NCBI RefSeq assembly: GCF_020164435.1
Contig: NZ_JAIUDQ010000011.1
Span: 101,517-165,516, forward strand
Direction: 5' to 3'
Origin: Phyllobacterium lublinensis
GTDB taxonomy: Bacteria; Pseudomonadota; Alphaproteobacteria; Rhizobiales; Rhizobiaceae
DNA length: 64,000 bases
A program made the position numbers and the translations under genes. Positions 8,486-16,483 of this stretch are shown here, piece after piece. The notes beneath the pieces were generated by a model. The model made no database searches. It had not been told where the DNA came from and saw only the letters and a program-made list of their open reading frames with translations. The first letter of the stretch is position 1. Each line of letters starts with the position of its first letter.

Positions 8486-9238
8486 ATGAACGCCATATTG
8501 TTCGCCATCGCCAGCATTCCGATCGCCATTCTGCTTGCGCTTCTTCTCAAGCGCTTCCAGATCGGCGAAAGCACAACCTTCATAGCCTTGCTGCTCCTGC
8601 CGCTCGGCGTATGGGGCATAGCTTCGGGCGCAATAAGCGAGTTCTCAGCCGGTGGCGTCGGACTGAAATTTCGCGAGGCCGCCAATGCAGAAGTCAGGAC
8701 ATTGCCGCTGACCGCCATCGTGGAAGACTTCCAGATGGTGGAAAAAGGTGGGTTGTCGGCGATCGAAAGCTTCACCCGCACCATTACACCCGGCAAGCCC
8801 ATTGCCCTTACCCTGCAGCTTGGCCGGCCGGGCTATTACGTGCCGTCCGCAATCGTCAGCTACTTGCAGGCATTGTCGAGCTTCGATCCGGAGCTGACCC
8901 TCGTCGTGACGGATGCGGCGGGGAAATTCGCAGCCGCCGCTGACGGACGGGCCGTCCTAAATTTCCTCACAAGCCAGAACAATGCGTCGGAGGCCGAACA
9001 ACGCTTCCGGGAGGCCATCGACTTTGCCGATGCGAGCAAGCTTCTGCAGATACCCGGGTTTACCAATGCGGCTATTGCAGCGGACGCAACCAACGCCGAC
9101 GCGTTGACCAAAATGGATGAGACGACGAGGCGAACTCTGGTTGCACTGGACGCTGAAGGCAAACCGACCGGCATTGCCAAGCGCGATGCCATTGTAACCC
9201 ACCTTCTCGTGCAACTCACCTCCGGCAGCCCACGATGA
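8486..9238 (+). CDS. Hypothetical membrane-anchored protein (250 aa)
   Basis: Begins after GAGGAAAA. The N-terminal ~55 residues form two closely spaced hydrophobic helices (ILFAIASIPIAILLALLL; FIALLLLPLGVWGIASG). The remainder is soluble, with an alternating pattern (PLTAIVEDFQMV, ALTLQLGRPGYYVPSAIVSYL, ELTLVVTDAAGKFAAAADGRAVLNFL) and ends in TRRTLVALDAEGKPTGIAKRD. That ending resembles the last strand-loop-strand of a CBS-like module, but I cannot assign it. It is convergent with tonB. Confidence 0.65.
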   Translation: MNAILFAIASIPIAILLALLLKRFQIGESTTFIALLLLPLGVWGIASGAISEFSAGGVGLKFREAANAEVRTLPLTAIVEDFQMVEKGGLSAIESFTRTITPGKPIALTLQLGRPGYYVPSAIVSYLQALSSFDPELTLVVTDAAGKFAAAADGRAVLNFLTSQNNASEAEQRFREAIDFADASKLLQIPGFTNAAIAADATNADALTKMDETTRRTLVALDAEGKPTGIAKRDAIVTHLLVQLTSGSPR

Positions 9239-9248
9239 AGCTTGCCAC

Positions 9249-10142
9249 CTACTGAATGCGGAAGGGCACCGTAAAGCTTTGCCGCGAAACCGTGACCTCG
9301 TCTGGCGCGGAGGGAACCGGTGAAGCACGCCGAACTGTGTCCAGTACGCTTTGATCGAGCTGCGGCGAGCCAGAACTGCCGACGACGCTGGCAGACACAA
9401 TGTCGCCCTGACGCGTTACGACAAATCGTACGCTAACCGTACCCTCACCGCTGGTTCGTGCCCGTTTTGCACGGCGCGCCAGATAGGCCTCAACTCTCGA
9501 TTGCCATTTAGCAGCCTGTCTCGCCGTCGCCGCACTCGATGCCGCCGGGCGCTGCGTTACCTCGCGCGGCGTCTCGTCCCTCACCGTACCAGTCGGCCTC
9601 TCCGGCCTGCGCTCAGCTTTCTCGACAGGCTTTTTCGGAGCGTCGGGATTGCGGGCTTCCGGTCGCATCGCGGGCAACGGCACTTCGACATTCGGCAGTT
9701 CGACCACTTCCTCTGTCGGCTCATCCAGGGGCGCGGCCTCTTCGGGTGCGGGCGCTACCGCTTCGGCAATGTCGGGTTCCGGTTGGTCCTGGGTGATTTC
9801 TTCAACCGGCTGGGTCAGCTCTTCCGGCTCCGGCTGTATTTCCTGTACGGGTTCAGGCGCTGCCGCCTCCTGCTCCACGGGCTCGGGGGCAACTTCCTCC
9901 GGTTCGATCGGTGCCTCTTCAATGACCGGTTGCGCCATCACCGGCGCAGGAAGCGGCTCCATGTCGATCATGATCGCAGCAGCAATCTCGCCGGCGGGCT
10001 CACTCGCCTGATGGTTCTGGATATACCAGCCCCCCCCAGCATGAAGGCAAATTACGATGAGGCCCGCGCCGGACCAAAGACCGATCTCGCGCCAGTCAGG
10101 ACTGAGGAACCCGCGCTTTGGTGGCGTTATCCGCGCGTGCAT
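9249..10142 (-). CDS. tonB: TonB family energy transducer
   Basis: 297 residues. One N-terminal transmembrane helix (IGLWSGAGLIVICLHAGGGW) anchors the protein, and a long Pro/Glu-rich periplasmic spacer spans about residues 45-190. The C-terminal TonB domain carries the usual landmarks (GTVSVRFVVTRQGDIVSASVVGSSG, LDQSVLDTVRRASPVP). It transmits proton-motive force from ExbBD to outer-membrane receptors for siderophores, haem or cobalamin. It overlaps exbD by one base (TAATG), so it is translationally coupled as the last gene of exbB-exbD-tonB. No TonB-dependent receptor lies in the window. Confidence 0.93.
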   Translation of the reverse strand: MHARITPPKRGFLSPDWREIGLWSGAGLIVICLHAGGGWYIQNHQASEPAGEIAAAIMIDMEPLPAPVMAQPVIEEAPIEPEEVAPEPVEQEAAAPEPVQEIQPEPEELTQPVEEITQDQPEPDIAEAVAPAPEEAAPLDEPTEEVVELPNVEVPLPAMRPEARNPDAPKKPVEKAERRPERPTGTVRDETPREVTQRPAASSAATARQAAKWQSRVEAYLARRAKRARTSGEGTVSVRFVVTRQGDIVSASVVGSSGSPQLDQSVLDTVRRASPVPSAPDEVTVSRQSFTVPFRIQ

Positions 10143-10612
10143 TACTGCGGATTTCCGGCAGGTGCCGCTGCAGGAGCGCCCTGTACTGCGGGTGCGCTTT
10201 CAAGCCCGACCAAGGCAATCTTGAGATACCCGTTGTCCCGCAAGCCATTCATGAGATCCATGAGCGAGCCGTAGTCGACCGCCTTGTCCGCGCGCAGGAA
10301 AATACGCGTTTCCTTGTTGGCCTGGGTTCGTTGATCCAGAAAGCCGCCAAGCGTTTCGGGCGTCAGGATGTCATTGCCAATGGCAATCGAACGATCTTCC
10401 TTCAGCGTGAGCCAGACCGGTTGGTCCGGACGCGGGGTCGGTGTTGCTGTCGAAGCGGGCAAATCGACATTGATATCGACTGTAGCCAACGGCGCGGCCA
10501 CCATGAAAATGATGAGCAGTACCAGCATGACATCGATGAACGGCGTCACGTTGATCTCATGGTTTTCCTGCAGGTCATCGTCCGAGATATTGTGCTTGAT
10601 GCCACCAGCCAT
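10142..10612 (-). CDS. exbD: ExbD proton-channel subunit of the TonB system
   Basis: 156 residues. The N-terminal HEINVTPFIDVMLVLLIIFMVAAP contains the single transmembrane helix and the conserved membrane aspartate (PFIDVMLV) that carries protons. The periplasmic domain (KADKAVDYGSLMDLMNGLRDNGYLKIALV) matches ExbD/TolR. An Ala/Pro-rich tail follows. It sits between exbB and tonB; its placement with TonB rather than TolA supports ExbD over TolR. Confidence 0.95.
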   Translation of the reverse strand: MAGGIKHNISDDDLQENHEINVTPFIDVMLVLLIIFMVAAPLATVDINVDLPASTATPTPRPDQPVWLTLKEDRSIAIGNDILTPETLGGFLDQRTQANKETRIFLRADKAVDYGSLMDLMNGLRDNGYLKIALVGLESAPAVQGAPAAAPAGNPQ

Positions 10613-10621
10613 GACAGGCCC

Positions 10622-11533
10622 CTACTCTGCTGCCGCAGCGCGCCGCGTCTGTGTTTTTGGGACCGAAGCGAAATCCACGTCGCGGCTGACCAGCCGTTCG
10701 ACACCAGCCGACGCATCGGCGAGCAACTGTCTGTAGCCGGTGATCGACCGGGCGAATACGTTGTAGATCACCACTGCCGGAATTGCGGCCACAAGGCCGA
10801 GTGCGGTCGCGAGCAAGGCCTCGGCGATCCCGGGCGCAACGATGGCAAGGTTGGTCGTCTGTGATTGCGAGATACCGATGAAGGAGTTCATGATACCCCA
10901 TACGGTACCAAAGAGACCAACAAAGGGTGCGGTCGATCCGATGGTTGCCAGCACACCTGTGCCCCGGCTCATGCGGCGACCCGCCTGTGCCTCGATGCGC
11001 GCAAGCCGCGAAGAAACGCGCTCTTTCAGACCATCCGCACTGGCGTGACCTTGCACATCAAGGGACAGGCGCACCTCTTCGCGGGCGGCTTGGACAAGCA
11101 TCACACCGGGGCCCCCCTTCCCGTCAAGCGCGCTTTCGGCATCGGCAAGTGTGCGGGCATTGCCTATGGCCCGCAACGCGCGGTACGCACGCAACCTTGC
11201 ACCGGCCAATTCAAGCGTCTTTGCAAGCCAGACCGTCCAGGTAACGAGCGAGGCGAAGGCGAGACCAATCATGACGCCTTTGACCACCCAATCCGCCGCC
11301 AAGAACATGCCCCATGGCGAAAGGTTATGCGGCAAATTTCCTGCGGCGACCTGACCAGTCTGCGCAGGTGTCACGGCTGTTGTTGGGGCGGCCTCGAGTT
11401 CAGGTTGCGGTGTCGGCTGCGGGGCAATTTCCGACTGCGCAGCAGGTGCCTGTTCCTGGCCTTGCGCGACCGAATAGGGCGCCATGCAGGCGAGCAGCAG
11501 GCAACCAAGTGCCCCTACCCTCAAATGTGCCAT
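10622..11533 (-). CDS. exbB: ExbB proton-channel subunit of the TonB system
   Basis: 303 residues from the ATG at 11533, which has an AGGA ribosome site and starts a clear signal peptide (MAHLRVGALGCLLLACMAP). A Gln/Pro-rich periplasmic segment follows, then the MotA/TolQ/ExbB domain with three helices (WVVKGVMIGLAFASLVTWTVWL; STAPFVGLFGTVWGIMNSF; EALLATALGLVAAIPAVVIYN). The extended N-terminus with a signal peptide is usual for the longer alphaproteobacterial ExbB. It is the first gene of the iron-uptake energisation operon. A further upstream in-frame start exists but would precede the signal peptide. Confidence 0.93.
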   Translation of the reverse strand: MAHLRVGALGCLLLACMAPYSVAQGQEQAPAAQSEIAPQPTPQPELEAAPTTAVTPAQTGQVAAGNLPHNLSPWGMFLAADWVVKGVMIGLAFASLVTWTVWLAKTLELAGARLRAYRALRAIGNARTLADAESALDGKGGPGVMLVQAAREEVRLSLDVQGHASADGLKERVSSRLARIEAQAGRRMSRGTGVLATIGSTAPFVGLFGTVWGIMNSFIGISQSQTTNLAIVAPGIAEALLATALGLVAAIPAVVIYNVFARSITGYRQLLADASAGVERLVSRDVDFASVPKTQTRRAAAAE

Positions 11534-11683
11534 GGTCCTGCCGGCTGTCGAATGCCTGTTCGGCCTTGCTCGCATCGCTCCGCAATCCTTCAATAGGTTC
11601 ACCGCGGGAGACCTGGATAGTTCCAATTGAAACCAGGTTCCGCATGCGCGGCGCATCTTCGTTCGAGAGCGGCTTAGTATTTA

Positions 11684-11698
11684 TGAGTAAAACAATCA
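11684..11698. promoter_or_regulatory. Putative RirA iron-responsive operator (TGA-N9-TCA)
   Basis: TGA-GTAAAACAA-TCA, about 150 bp upstream of the chosen exbB start. This matches the IRO consensus TGA-N9-TCA bound by the rhizobial iron regulator RirA (established in Rhizobium and Sinorhizobium). It lies in an AT-rich stretch suitable for a promoter, upstream of TonB-system genes that are typical iron-regulated targets. The match is short, so chance occurrence is possible. Confidence 0.55.
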
Positions 11699-11743
11699 AC
11701 TATTTTTTAACCCGCCGGCACACCCATTATCAATGCGTGGAAC

Positions 11744-12952
11744 CTAGACAATGCCCCAGGCACGATAACGTCCCCTGCCCGTCATTTCGCGGATACCCAG
11801 TTCCGCGATGAGATTGAGGGCCCCACGCTGCGTGACCTTCAACTCCTTTGAAATGAGTGTTGTCGATACCATGGGGCGCGACAGAACGAGCTCGATCATG
11901 CCCGGCAAACTCGAGGTGGACCGGCGATCCTTCAGCTTCCTCTCCATCTGCATCCGCGCCAGCGCGAGGCGTTCGACTTCCTTCAGGTTGGTCGTGCTCG
12001 ACACCTGTACAGCTTCCAGGAAGGCGACCAGGCGAGTGGTGCGATCGCGTGCCCTCCTGCGGTCCCGCGGGATGGTGCGCAATCCCGCGTTCAGAGCGGC
12101 AAGATGCGCTTTGGTTTTGCCGCGTTCCCTTAGCAACGCGGCGACAAGCATAGGGCCGAGCCAGTGTTGATGTTGCAGTGGCTCTATATCTTCCCATGCG
12201 TCCCAGACGACTGCCGCTGCAAGGAGCGGCGGTAGGTCGCGCGCGCGGTCATGGATCGCGAGCCATTGCTCCATCCGCGCCTCTTCATCCCATTGCGGAT
12301 CGTAAACCAGCGGATCGCCATCGGGCGTCGCGGCGGTGGAAACCCGCTCTGTGTCCCCCCTCCCCTTCCTGTCGTATGCTGCTGCCGCCGGCTGCCCAAG
12401 CAGAAAGGTCGAACGATCAAGTAAAGCGTCGAGCCTGGCTAACTCATCTTCAAAATCGGCTTCCGCCTGCGATCGGGCCTCGCCGTCAGGGGGTGTCATG
12501 GCCTTGGTCTCAGGGGCGCGTTCAAGCGGTACGACCGCAGTTTCCAAAAGTCCGCGCCCTCGCAAACTGGCAAGGCCCTTTGGACTGAGCGCCCACGCAG
12601 GCGGGTTTCCGGCGATCTGACGCCGGCTTCTCAGGATGGCGTGAGCCCGCGTCAATTCGTGCGTGGGGGTTCGAATATCCATACGGGCATCGTGCAGGAC
12701 CAGATCCTCCACATGCACGAGCTCGCCCGCCAGCCACAAGGCATTGCATGCTTCCATGAAGTGGGCACGCGCGAGCCACCCGTCATTTTCACGCAAAAGC
12801 CCCTCTCGCGACCGGCGGGCATCTGTCTCCGCAAAATCGCTCTTTCGTCCCAGCCGGTCATCAAGTCGGGCCAGCGCATCTTCTGCCGCAACCAAGGGCT
12901 GAAGCAGAAGCTTGAGGGATAAATCATGAGAATCATAAACCATTGAAAACAT
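11744..12952 (-). CDS. RHE_PE00001-type protein (DUF1612 with C-terminal helix-turn-helix)
   Basis: 402 residues. The N-terminal part (LQPLVAAEDALARLDDRL; HFMEACNALWLAGELVHVEDLVLHDARMD; ELTRAHAILRSRRQI) and the central EEARMEQWLAI...LPPLLAAAVVWDAWEDIEPLQH match the DUF1612 family. The C-terminus (PMVSTTLISKELKVTQRGALNLIAELGIREMTGRGRYRAWGIV) is a winged helix-turn-helix of Fic-like form. These proteins are common in Rhizobiales, often on plasmids or chromids, and have no established role. It probably acts as a DNA-binding regulator. An alternative ATG lies three codons inside. Confidence 0.82.
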   Translation of the reverse strand: MFSMVYDSHDLSLKLLLQPLVAAEDALARLDDRLGRKSDFAETDARRSREGLLRENDGWLARAHFMEACNALWLAGELVHVEDLVLHDARMDIRTPTHELTRAHAILRSRRQIAGNPPAWALSPKGLASLRGRGLLETAVVPLERAPETKAMTPPDGEARSQAEADFEDELARLDALLDRSTFLLGQPAAAAYDRKGRGDTERVSTAATPDGDPLVYDPQWDEEARMEQWLAIHDRARDLPPLLAAAVVWDAWEDIEPLQHQHWLGPMLVAALLRERGKTKAHLAALNAGLRTIPRDRRRARDRTTRLVAFLEAVQVSSTTNLKEVERLALARMQMERKLKDRRSTSSLPGMIELVLSRPMVSTTLISKELKVTQRGALNLIAELGIREMTGRGRYRAWGIV

Positions 12953-13083
12953 GGTAAACGATTGATGAAGCGGAAGATATATGGGATTTAACTTCCACTG
13001 CCCGGTGCAACGGTTTTGCCCGAACTCTTCGTAAGTGAATCATAGGTGTGGAAGTCAGATCATTAATAGACGCTTTTTCGGAG

Positions 13084-13785
13084 TTAGCCAACCACAACCG
13101 TCGCCCTTCCAGGCACGCGATTATAAAGATCGATAATATCCTGGTTGATCAGGCGTACGCAGCCGGACGACATGGACTGTCCGATGGACCACCATTCTGG
13201 CGAACCATGAATTCGGTACCCCGTATCAACGCCATCCTTGAAAATATAGAGCGCGCGGGCGCCGAGCGGATTCTGCGGGCCCGGCTCCATGCCGTTTTCA
13301 AACTTGGCAAGCTCCGGCTTGCGCTGGATCATTTCACGGGGCGGCGTCCAGCGCGGCCACTCCTTCTTGTACTGGATATTGGCCCGGCCGTTCCAGAGGA
13401 AGCCCGCTTTGCCTATGCCCACACCGTACCGAATGGCATCGCCACCGGGCTGCACGAGATAGAGATACCGCTCCTGCAAACGCACGACGATGGTCCCCGG
13501 CTGCTCTCCTGTTGGATCGACAACAATCTGACGACGGAACTGCGCCGGAATTTTTTCATACGGAACTGCAGGCAGTGCGTACGGACCTTCCTGGACCGCC
13601 GCATACATCACATCCGGCACAGTCACGGATTTATCGATGCTGATCTGTGGGCGAATGCCACTGGTCGGCATCGGGTCGATGTTCATCTCCGGCAGCTCCA
13701 AGGTTGTCTGCGTGCAACCTGAAGCGCCTAGCACCGCCACGGATCCAGCACCGAGGATAAGCTGGCGGCGGGATATTTGAGGCAT
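13084..13785 (-). CDS. L,D-transpeptidase (YkuD domain), lipoprotein/Tat-like signal
   Basis: 233 residues from the ATG at 13785; a TTG at 13824 would add 13 residues. The N-terminus MPQISRRQLILGAGSVAVLG carries a twin-arginine-like pair and leads to a lipobox ASGC. The YkuD domain (~95-230) has IRYGVGIGKAGFLWNG, the His of YRIHGSPEWWSIG, and the catalytic SMSSGCVRLINQDIIDLY with the active-site cysteine. It forms 3-3 or lipoprotein crosslinks in peptidoglycan in the periplasm. Rhizobial genomes carry many paralogues. Confidence 0.9.
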   Translation of the reverse strand: MPQISRRQLILGAGSVAVLGASGCTQTTLELPEMNIDPMPTSGIRPQISIDKSVTVPDVMYAAVQEGPYALPAVPYEKIPAQFRRQIVVDPTGEQPGTIVVRLQERYLYLVQPGGDAIRYGVGIGKAGFLWNGRANIQYKKEWPRWTPPREMIQRKPELAKFENGMEPGPQNPLGARALYIFKDGVDTGYRIHGSPEWWSIGQSMSSGCVRLINQDIIDLYNRVPGRATVVVG

Positions 13786-13931
13786 CTGCAATTGATGTGG
13801 GACTGCCCGTTTACGCTTGAACAATTTGGTACTCGCTTACAAAATGGCAATTGCTCGGACTGTATGGAATTGTGGTTTACAAAATATGAACCTGGCAGAT
13901 AGCGGTTTACCTAGCGATCCAATGTCCTGCG

Positions 13932-13947
13932 GTTGACAGCTGTCAAC
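13932..13947. promoter_or_regulatory. Palindromic operator candidate, copy 1
   Basis: GTTGACAGCTGTCAAC, a perfect 16-bp palindrome, extended imperfectly on both sides (GCG...CTGC). An identical copy lies at 14014-14029, 82 bp centre to centre, and a half-site GTCAACTG sits between them at 13993. All lie in the 382-bp gap (13786-14167) between the L,D-transpeptidase and the small AraC-type regulator. The rest of that gap is AT-rich promoter-like sequence with no further gene visible. Confidence 0.55.
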
Positions 13948-14013
13948 TGCCTGCCCCTAGCAACCTGAATCGACATCTGCTTGCCCTGCTTGGTCAACTG
14001 TCGCCAGAGCGAA

Positions 14014-14029
14014 GTTGACAGCTGTCAAC
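14014..14029. promoter_or_regulatory. Palindromic operator candidate, copy 2
   Basis: Identical GTTGACAGCTGTCAAC palindrome, 138 bp upstream of the AraC-type start. Two identical dyads separated by about eight helical turns would allow looping by a dimeric or tetrameric regulator. The binding protein is unknown; AraC proteins usually bind direct repeats, so another regulator is as likely. Confidence 0.55.
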
Positions 14030-14167
14030 ACTGCCCACTCAACGAATTCGTCTAAGGTCGAATTTTCAGAACCGCAATCATGGTCTATACAATCTAGCGT
14101 TTTATTATTTCGTGTTGCTACGTCCGATTGTACCCATCCCCGTTTGAGAGCCAAACAGGATCAGTCA

Positions 14168-14617
14168 ATGTCAGAAAAGCTCCACACCGACCACAGCACC
14201 CTGTCAGATCCGGCGTTGTCTAAAGATGCCGTTCAAACTGATAACCGATATGCGCGGCCGCCGTCCAGGAAGGTGACGCGCGCAGCGCAACACCAATTGC
14301 AGGCTGCCGAACAGTACATCCGCGCGAATATTTACAATCCCATCACCATCGCGGATATCACCGCCCATACCGGAATTAACATCCGTGCCCTCCAGCGGCT
14401 CTTCCGGAAACACTATGATGCCACTCCGGTGCAAATGCTGGCTAACCTGCGCATTGCTGCAGCGCATGCCATGATCCGCGACGAACAGGTCACATCCGTG
14501 CGGCATCTGGCGGCGAAGTTCCACTTTTCCAACCCCGGCCGCTTCAGCAAACTCTTCCGCAAGATCTATTCGCGCACGCCATCGGATCACATCCGGGCGA
14601 TCAACCGCGGCCAGTGA
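14168..14617 (+). CDS. AraC-type DNA-binding domain protein (stand-alone)
   Basis: 149 residues from the ATG at 14168 (AGGA upstream). After a ~35-residue polar leader the protein is only the two helix-turn-helix motifs of the AraC/XylS family (NPITIADITAHTGINIRALQRLFRKHY; VRHLAAKFHFSNPGRFSKLFRKIYSRTPSDHIRA). It has no sensor domain, as in SoxS/MarA-like regulators, so its activity is probably set by its amount. Two identical palindromes lie in its upstream region. It is convergent with the phosphodiesterase gene 23 bp away. Confidence 0.85.
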   Translation: MSEKLHTDHSTLSDPALSKDAVQTDNRYARPPSRKVTRAAQHQLQAAEQYIRANIYNPITIADITAHTGINIRALQRLFRKHYDATPVQMLANLRIAAAHAMIRDEQVTSVRHLAAKFHFSNPGRFSKLFRKIYSRTPSDHIRAINRGQ

Positions 14618-14640
14618 CCGCAACGATCATTGTTTGATAT

Positions 14641-15411
14641 CTAGCGATAGGTGGCTGAACGATCGAGGAAGTCATGAAAGTGGGCAATGACGGTGTCTCG
14701 ATCAATGAATATCACCGCATAGGCTGGTGGCTCATGCGTTACGGCGATCCTGTCCGGTGAGAAATCCAGTGCCGACTGATGATTGGTTCCGCGCAGAACG
14801 CTGACCGGAATGCCACGCCAGCTGCCGGCGATTGGCCGATGCGCATGCCCGGCAAAAATATGCCGCACATTGCCATGGTGCTTCAACAGCGCGTGAAGTG
14901 CATCAGCCTCGATGATGCCCATTCTATCGAGTAGCGGCATGTGGATGGGAAAGGGCGGGTGGTGCGAGAACAGGAACACAGGACGATCGCGGGCTTCATC
15001 CAGTCGCTGCTGCAACCAATGCAAGCGGCCATCGTCCAGCTGCCCTTCCGGCCGCCCCGGAAGCAGCGTGTCGAGCATGATCAACCGGCCCTCCGGCGTA
15101 TCCTCTACCCCATGGACGAAGCCGTCATCGCCATCGCCCCCGAATACCTGGCGAAAGGCAAGACGATCATCGTGATTGCCGAGCATCAGGCGAAACGGCG
15201 GCACGAGCGCCGCCACTTCCTTGGCCAGCGCACGATATGTCATTTCATCGCCGGTTTCGCTGAGGTCGCCTGTAAAAATGACCAGTGCAGCGTCGCTGTG
15301 ATGTTGGTTGATATCTGCAATACAGGCTTGAAGCCGCGCCAAGGGATCAAGGCCGCACAGCCATTCGCCGGGCGTTACGAGATGCAGATCGGTGACCTGG
15401 ATGATTTTCAT
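14641..15411 (-). CDS. Class III metallophosphodiesterase (CpdA/GpdQ-like)
   Basis: 256 residues with the full metallophosphoesterase motif set: DLH (TDLHLVTPG, residues ~7-10), GDLSETG (~48), GNHDD (~79), SHHPPFP (~150) and GHAHRPI (~187). These bind a dinuclear metal centre. The class III subfamily includes the cAMP phosphodiesterase CpdA and the glycerophosphodiesterase GpdQ. As last gene of an operon with a LacI regulator and an ABC importer whose promoter has a PHO-box-like repeat, it more likely hydrolyses an imported phosphodiester than cAMP (inference). No signal peptide, so cytoplasmic. Confidence 0.88.
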   Translation of the reverse strand: MKIIQVTDLHLVTPGEWLCGLDPLARLQACIADINQHHSDAALVIFTGDLSETGDEMTYRALAKEVAALVPPFRLMLGNHDDRLAFRQVFGGDGDDGFVHGVEDTPEGRLIMLDTLLPGRPEGQLDDGRLHWLQQRLDEARDRPVFLFSHHPPFPIHMPLLDRMGIIEADALHALLKHHGNVRHIFAGHAHRPIAGSWRGIPVSVLRGTNHQSALDFSPDRIAVTHEPPAYAVIFIDRDTVIAHFHDFLDRSATYR

Positions 15412-15432
15412 GTAACTGTCTCGAGGATTGTT

Positions 15433-16479
15433 TCAGGAGGGAATGATCCTGCGGGTCCGCGCGCTGCCACGCTCGATCAAACGCGTGCTCAGGCGCTCAT
15501 GCACGGGCGGATGGTCTGGCTCCGCCTCGCGCTGATCAAGCAACGCCACCGCGTGCGCCGCCATGATCGTTGCATCTTGCCTGAACGTCGTCAGATTGTA
15601 GGCATCCCAGGCCGCTTCGGGGATATCGTCAAATCCGATTACCGACAGGTCCTCCGGTACTTTCAGGCTGGTGTACCGCCTCACATGGTCGATCAGGCCA
15701 AATGCAACGAGATCGTTCACGCAGAACACCGCATCGGGCTGGTCCGCACCCGAAAAAAGCTGCTGTGCCGCTTCCTGCCCGCCTGCATAGTTTGAATTGC
15801 GGCCATTTCCGATTTTGACGGCAGCCCCCTGGAGGCTCGCCTCATGCTGAAAGCCATATTCTCGCTCCACGGTGGTCGGCGTGCGGGAAAACGCCCCCGC
15901 AAATCCGAGCTTCTTGCATCCACTCGCAAGAAAAAGTCGCGCCGCTTCGCGTCCAGCGCCTTCATTGTCGATATTGACGTCGTCTGCGCCGGTCTCGGAA
16001 CGGCCCAGCACGATCAGCGGTTGGCCGTTGCGGCGTGCGAGTTCCACAAAGGAGGAGGGCGGCGATCCGGACAGAATGATCGTTGCCTCGGCTCGATAAC
16101 CGAACAGTGTCTTCTGCGCCGCAACCAGTTCATCGTCTGTCCGCCCGGTATTGATGACGATGGGAACGCTTCCGCGCTGGATCAATGCCTTGGTGAGGGC
16201 GGCCACCAGGTGCGAGCGGTACCCCAGTTCGGGATTCGTGACAACGAGTCCGACCAGACGGCTCTTGCGTGCAAGCAACCCGCGCGCAAGATCGTTGACC
16301 TGGTAGCCGAGCACTTCCGCGGCCTCCATGATCTTCTCACGCTTTTTCGCCGAGACGCTAGCACCCGGTGTAAATGCGCGCGAGACAGCCGAACGCGATA
16401 CGCCCGCATACTTTGCGACCTGCAGCGCGCTTACATACTGCTTGTCGTCTTTCGATGACGTCTTGTCGTCGGATCCCAT
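15433..16479 (-). CDS. LacI family transcriptional regulator
   Basis: 348 residues. The N-terminal helix-turn-helix with hinge (SALQVAKYAGVSRSAVSRAF...ILGYQVNDLARGLL) precedes a periplasmic-binding-like effector domain (LVGLVVTNPELGYRSHLV; DAVFCVNDLVAFGLIDHV; LSVIGFDDIPEAAWDAYNLT). It lies inside the leftward operon, 4 bp after the second permease gene and 21 bp before the phosphodiesterase, so it probably autoregulates the whole set in response to an imported compound or its breakdown product. Its presence inside rather than beside the operon is a little unusual. Confidence 0.92.
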   Translation of the reverse strand: MGSDDKTSSKDDKQYVSALQVAKYAGVSRSAVSRAFTPGASVSAKKREKIMEAAEVLGYQVNDLARGLLARKSRLVGLVVTNPELGYRSHLVAALTKALIQRGSVPIVINTGRTDDELVAAQKTLFGYRAEATIILSGSPPSSFVELARRNGQPLIVLGRSETGADDVNIDNEGAGREAARLFLASGCKKLGFAGAFSRTPTTVEREYGFQHEASLQGAAVKIGNGRNSNYAGGQEAAQQLFSGADQPDAVFCVNDLVAFGLIDHVRRYTSLKVPEDLSVIGFDDIPEAAWDAYNLTTFRQDATIMAAHAVALLDQREAEPDHPPVHERLSTRLIERGSARTRRIIPS

Positions 16480-16483
16480 TTAT

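Noticed and set aside
13925..14030. PHO box at the CTGTCAAC sequences upstream of the small AraC-type gene
   Set aside because: Only one half-site matches CTGTCA in each copy; the 11-base-spaced second half is absent. The perfect dyad symmetry points to a different operator type.
13957..14154. 65-codon minus-strand frame between the palindromes and the AraC-type gene
   Set aside because: It runs through one of the palindromes and the promoter region, has no ribosome site or recognisable features, and is short enough to occur by chance.
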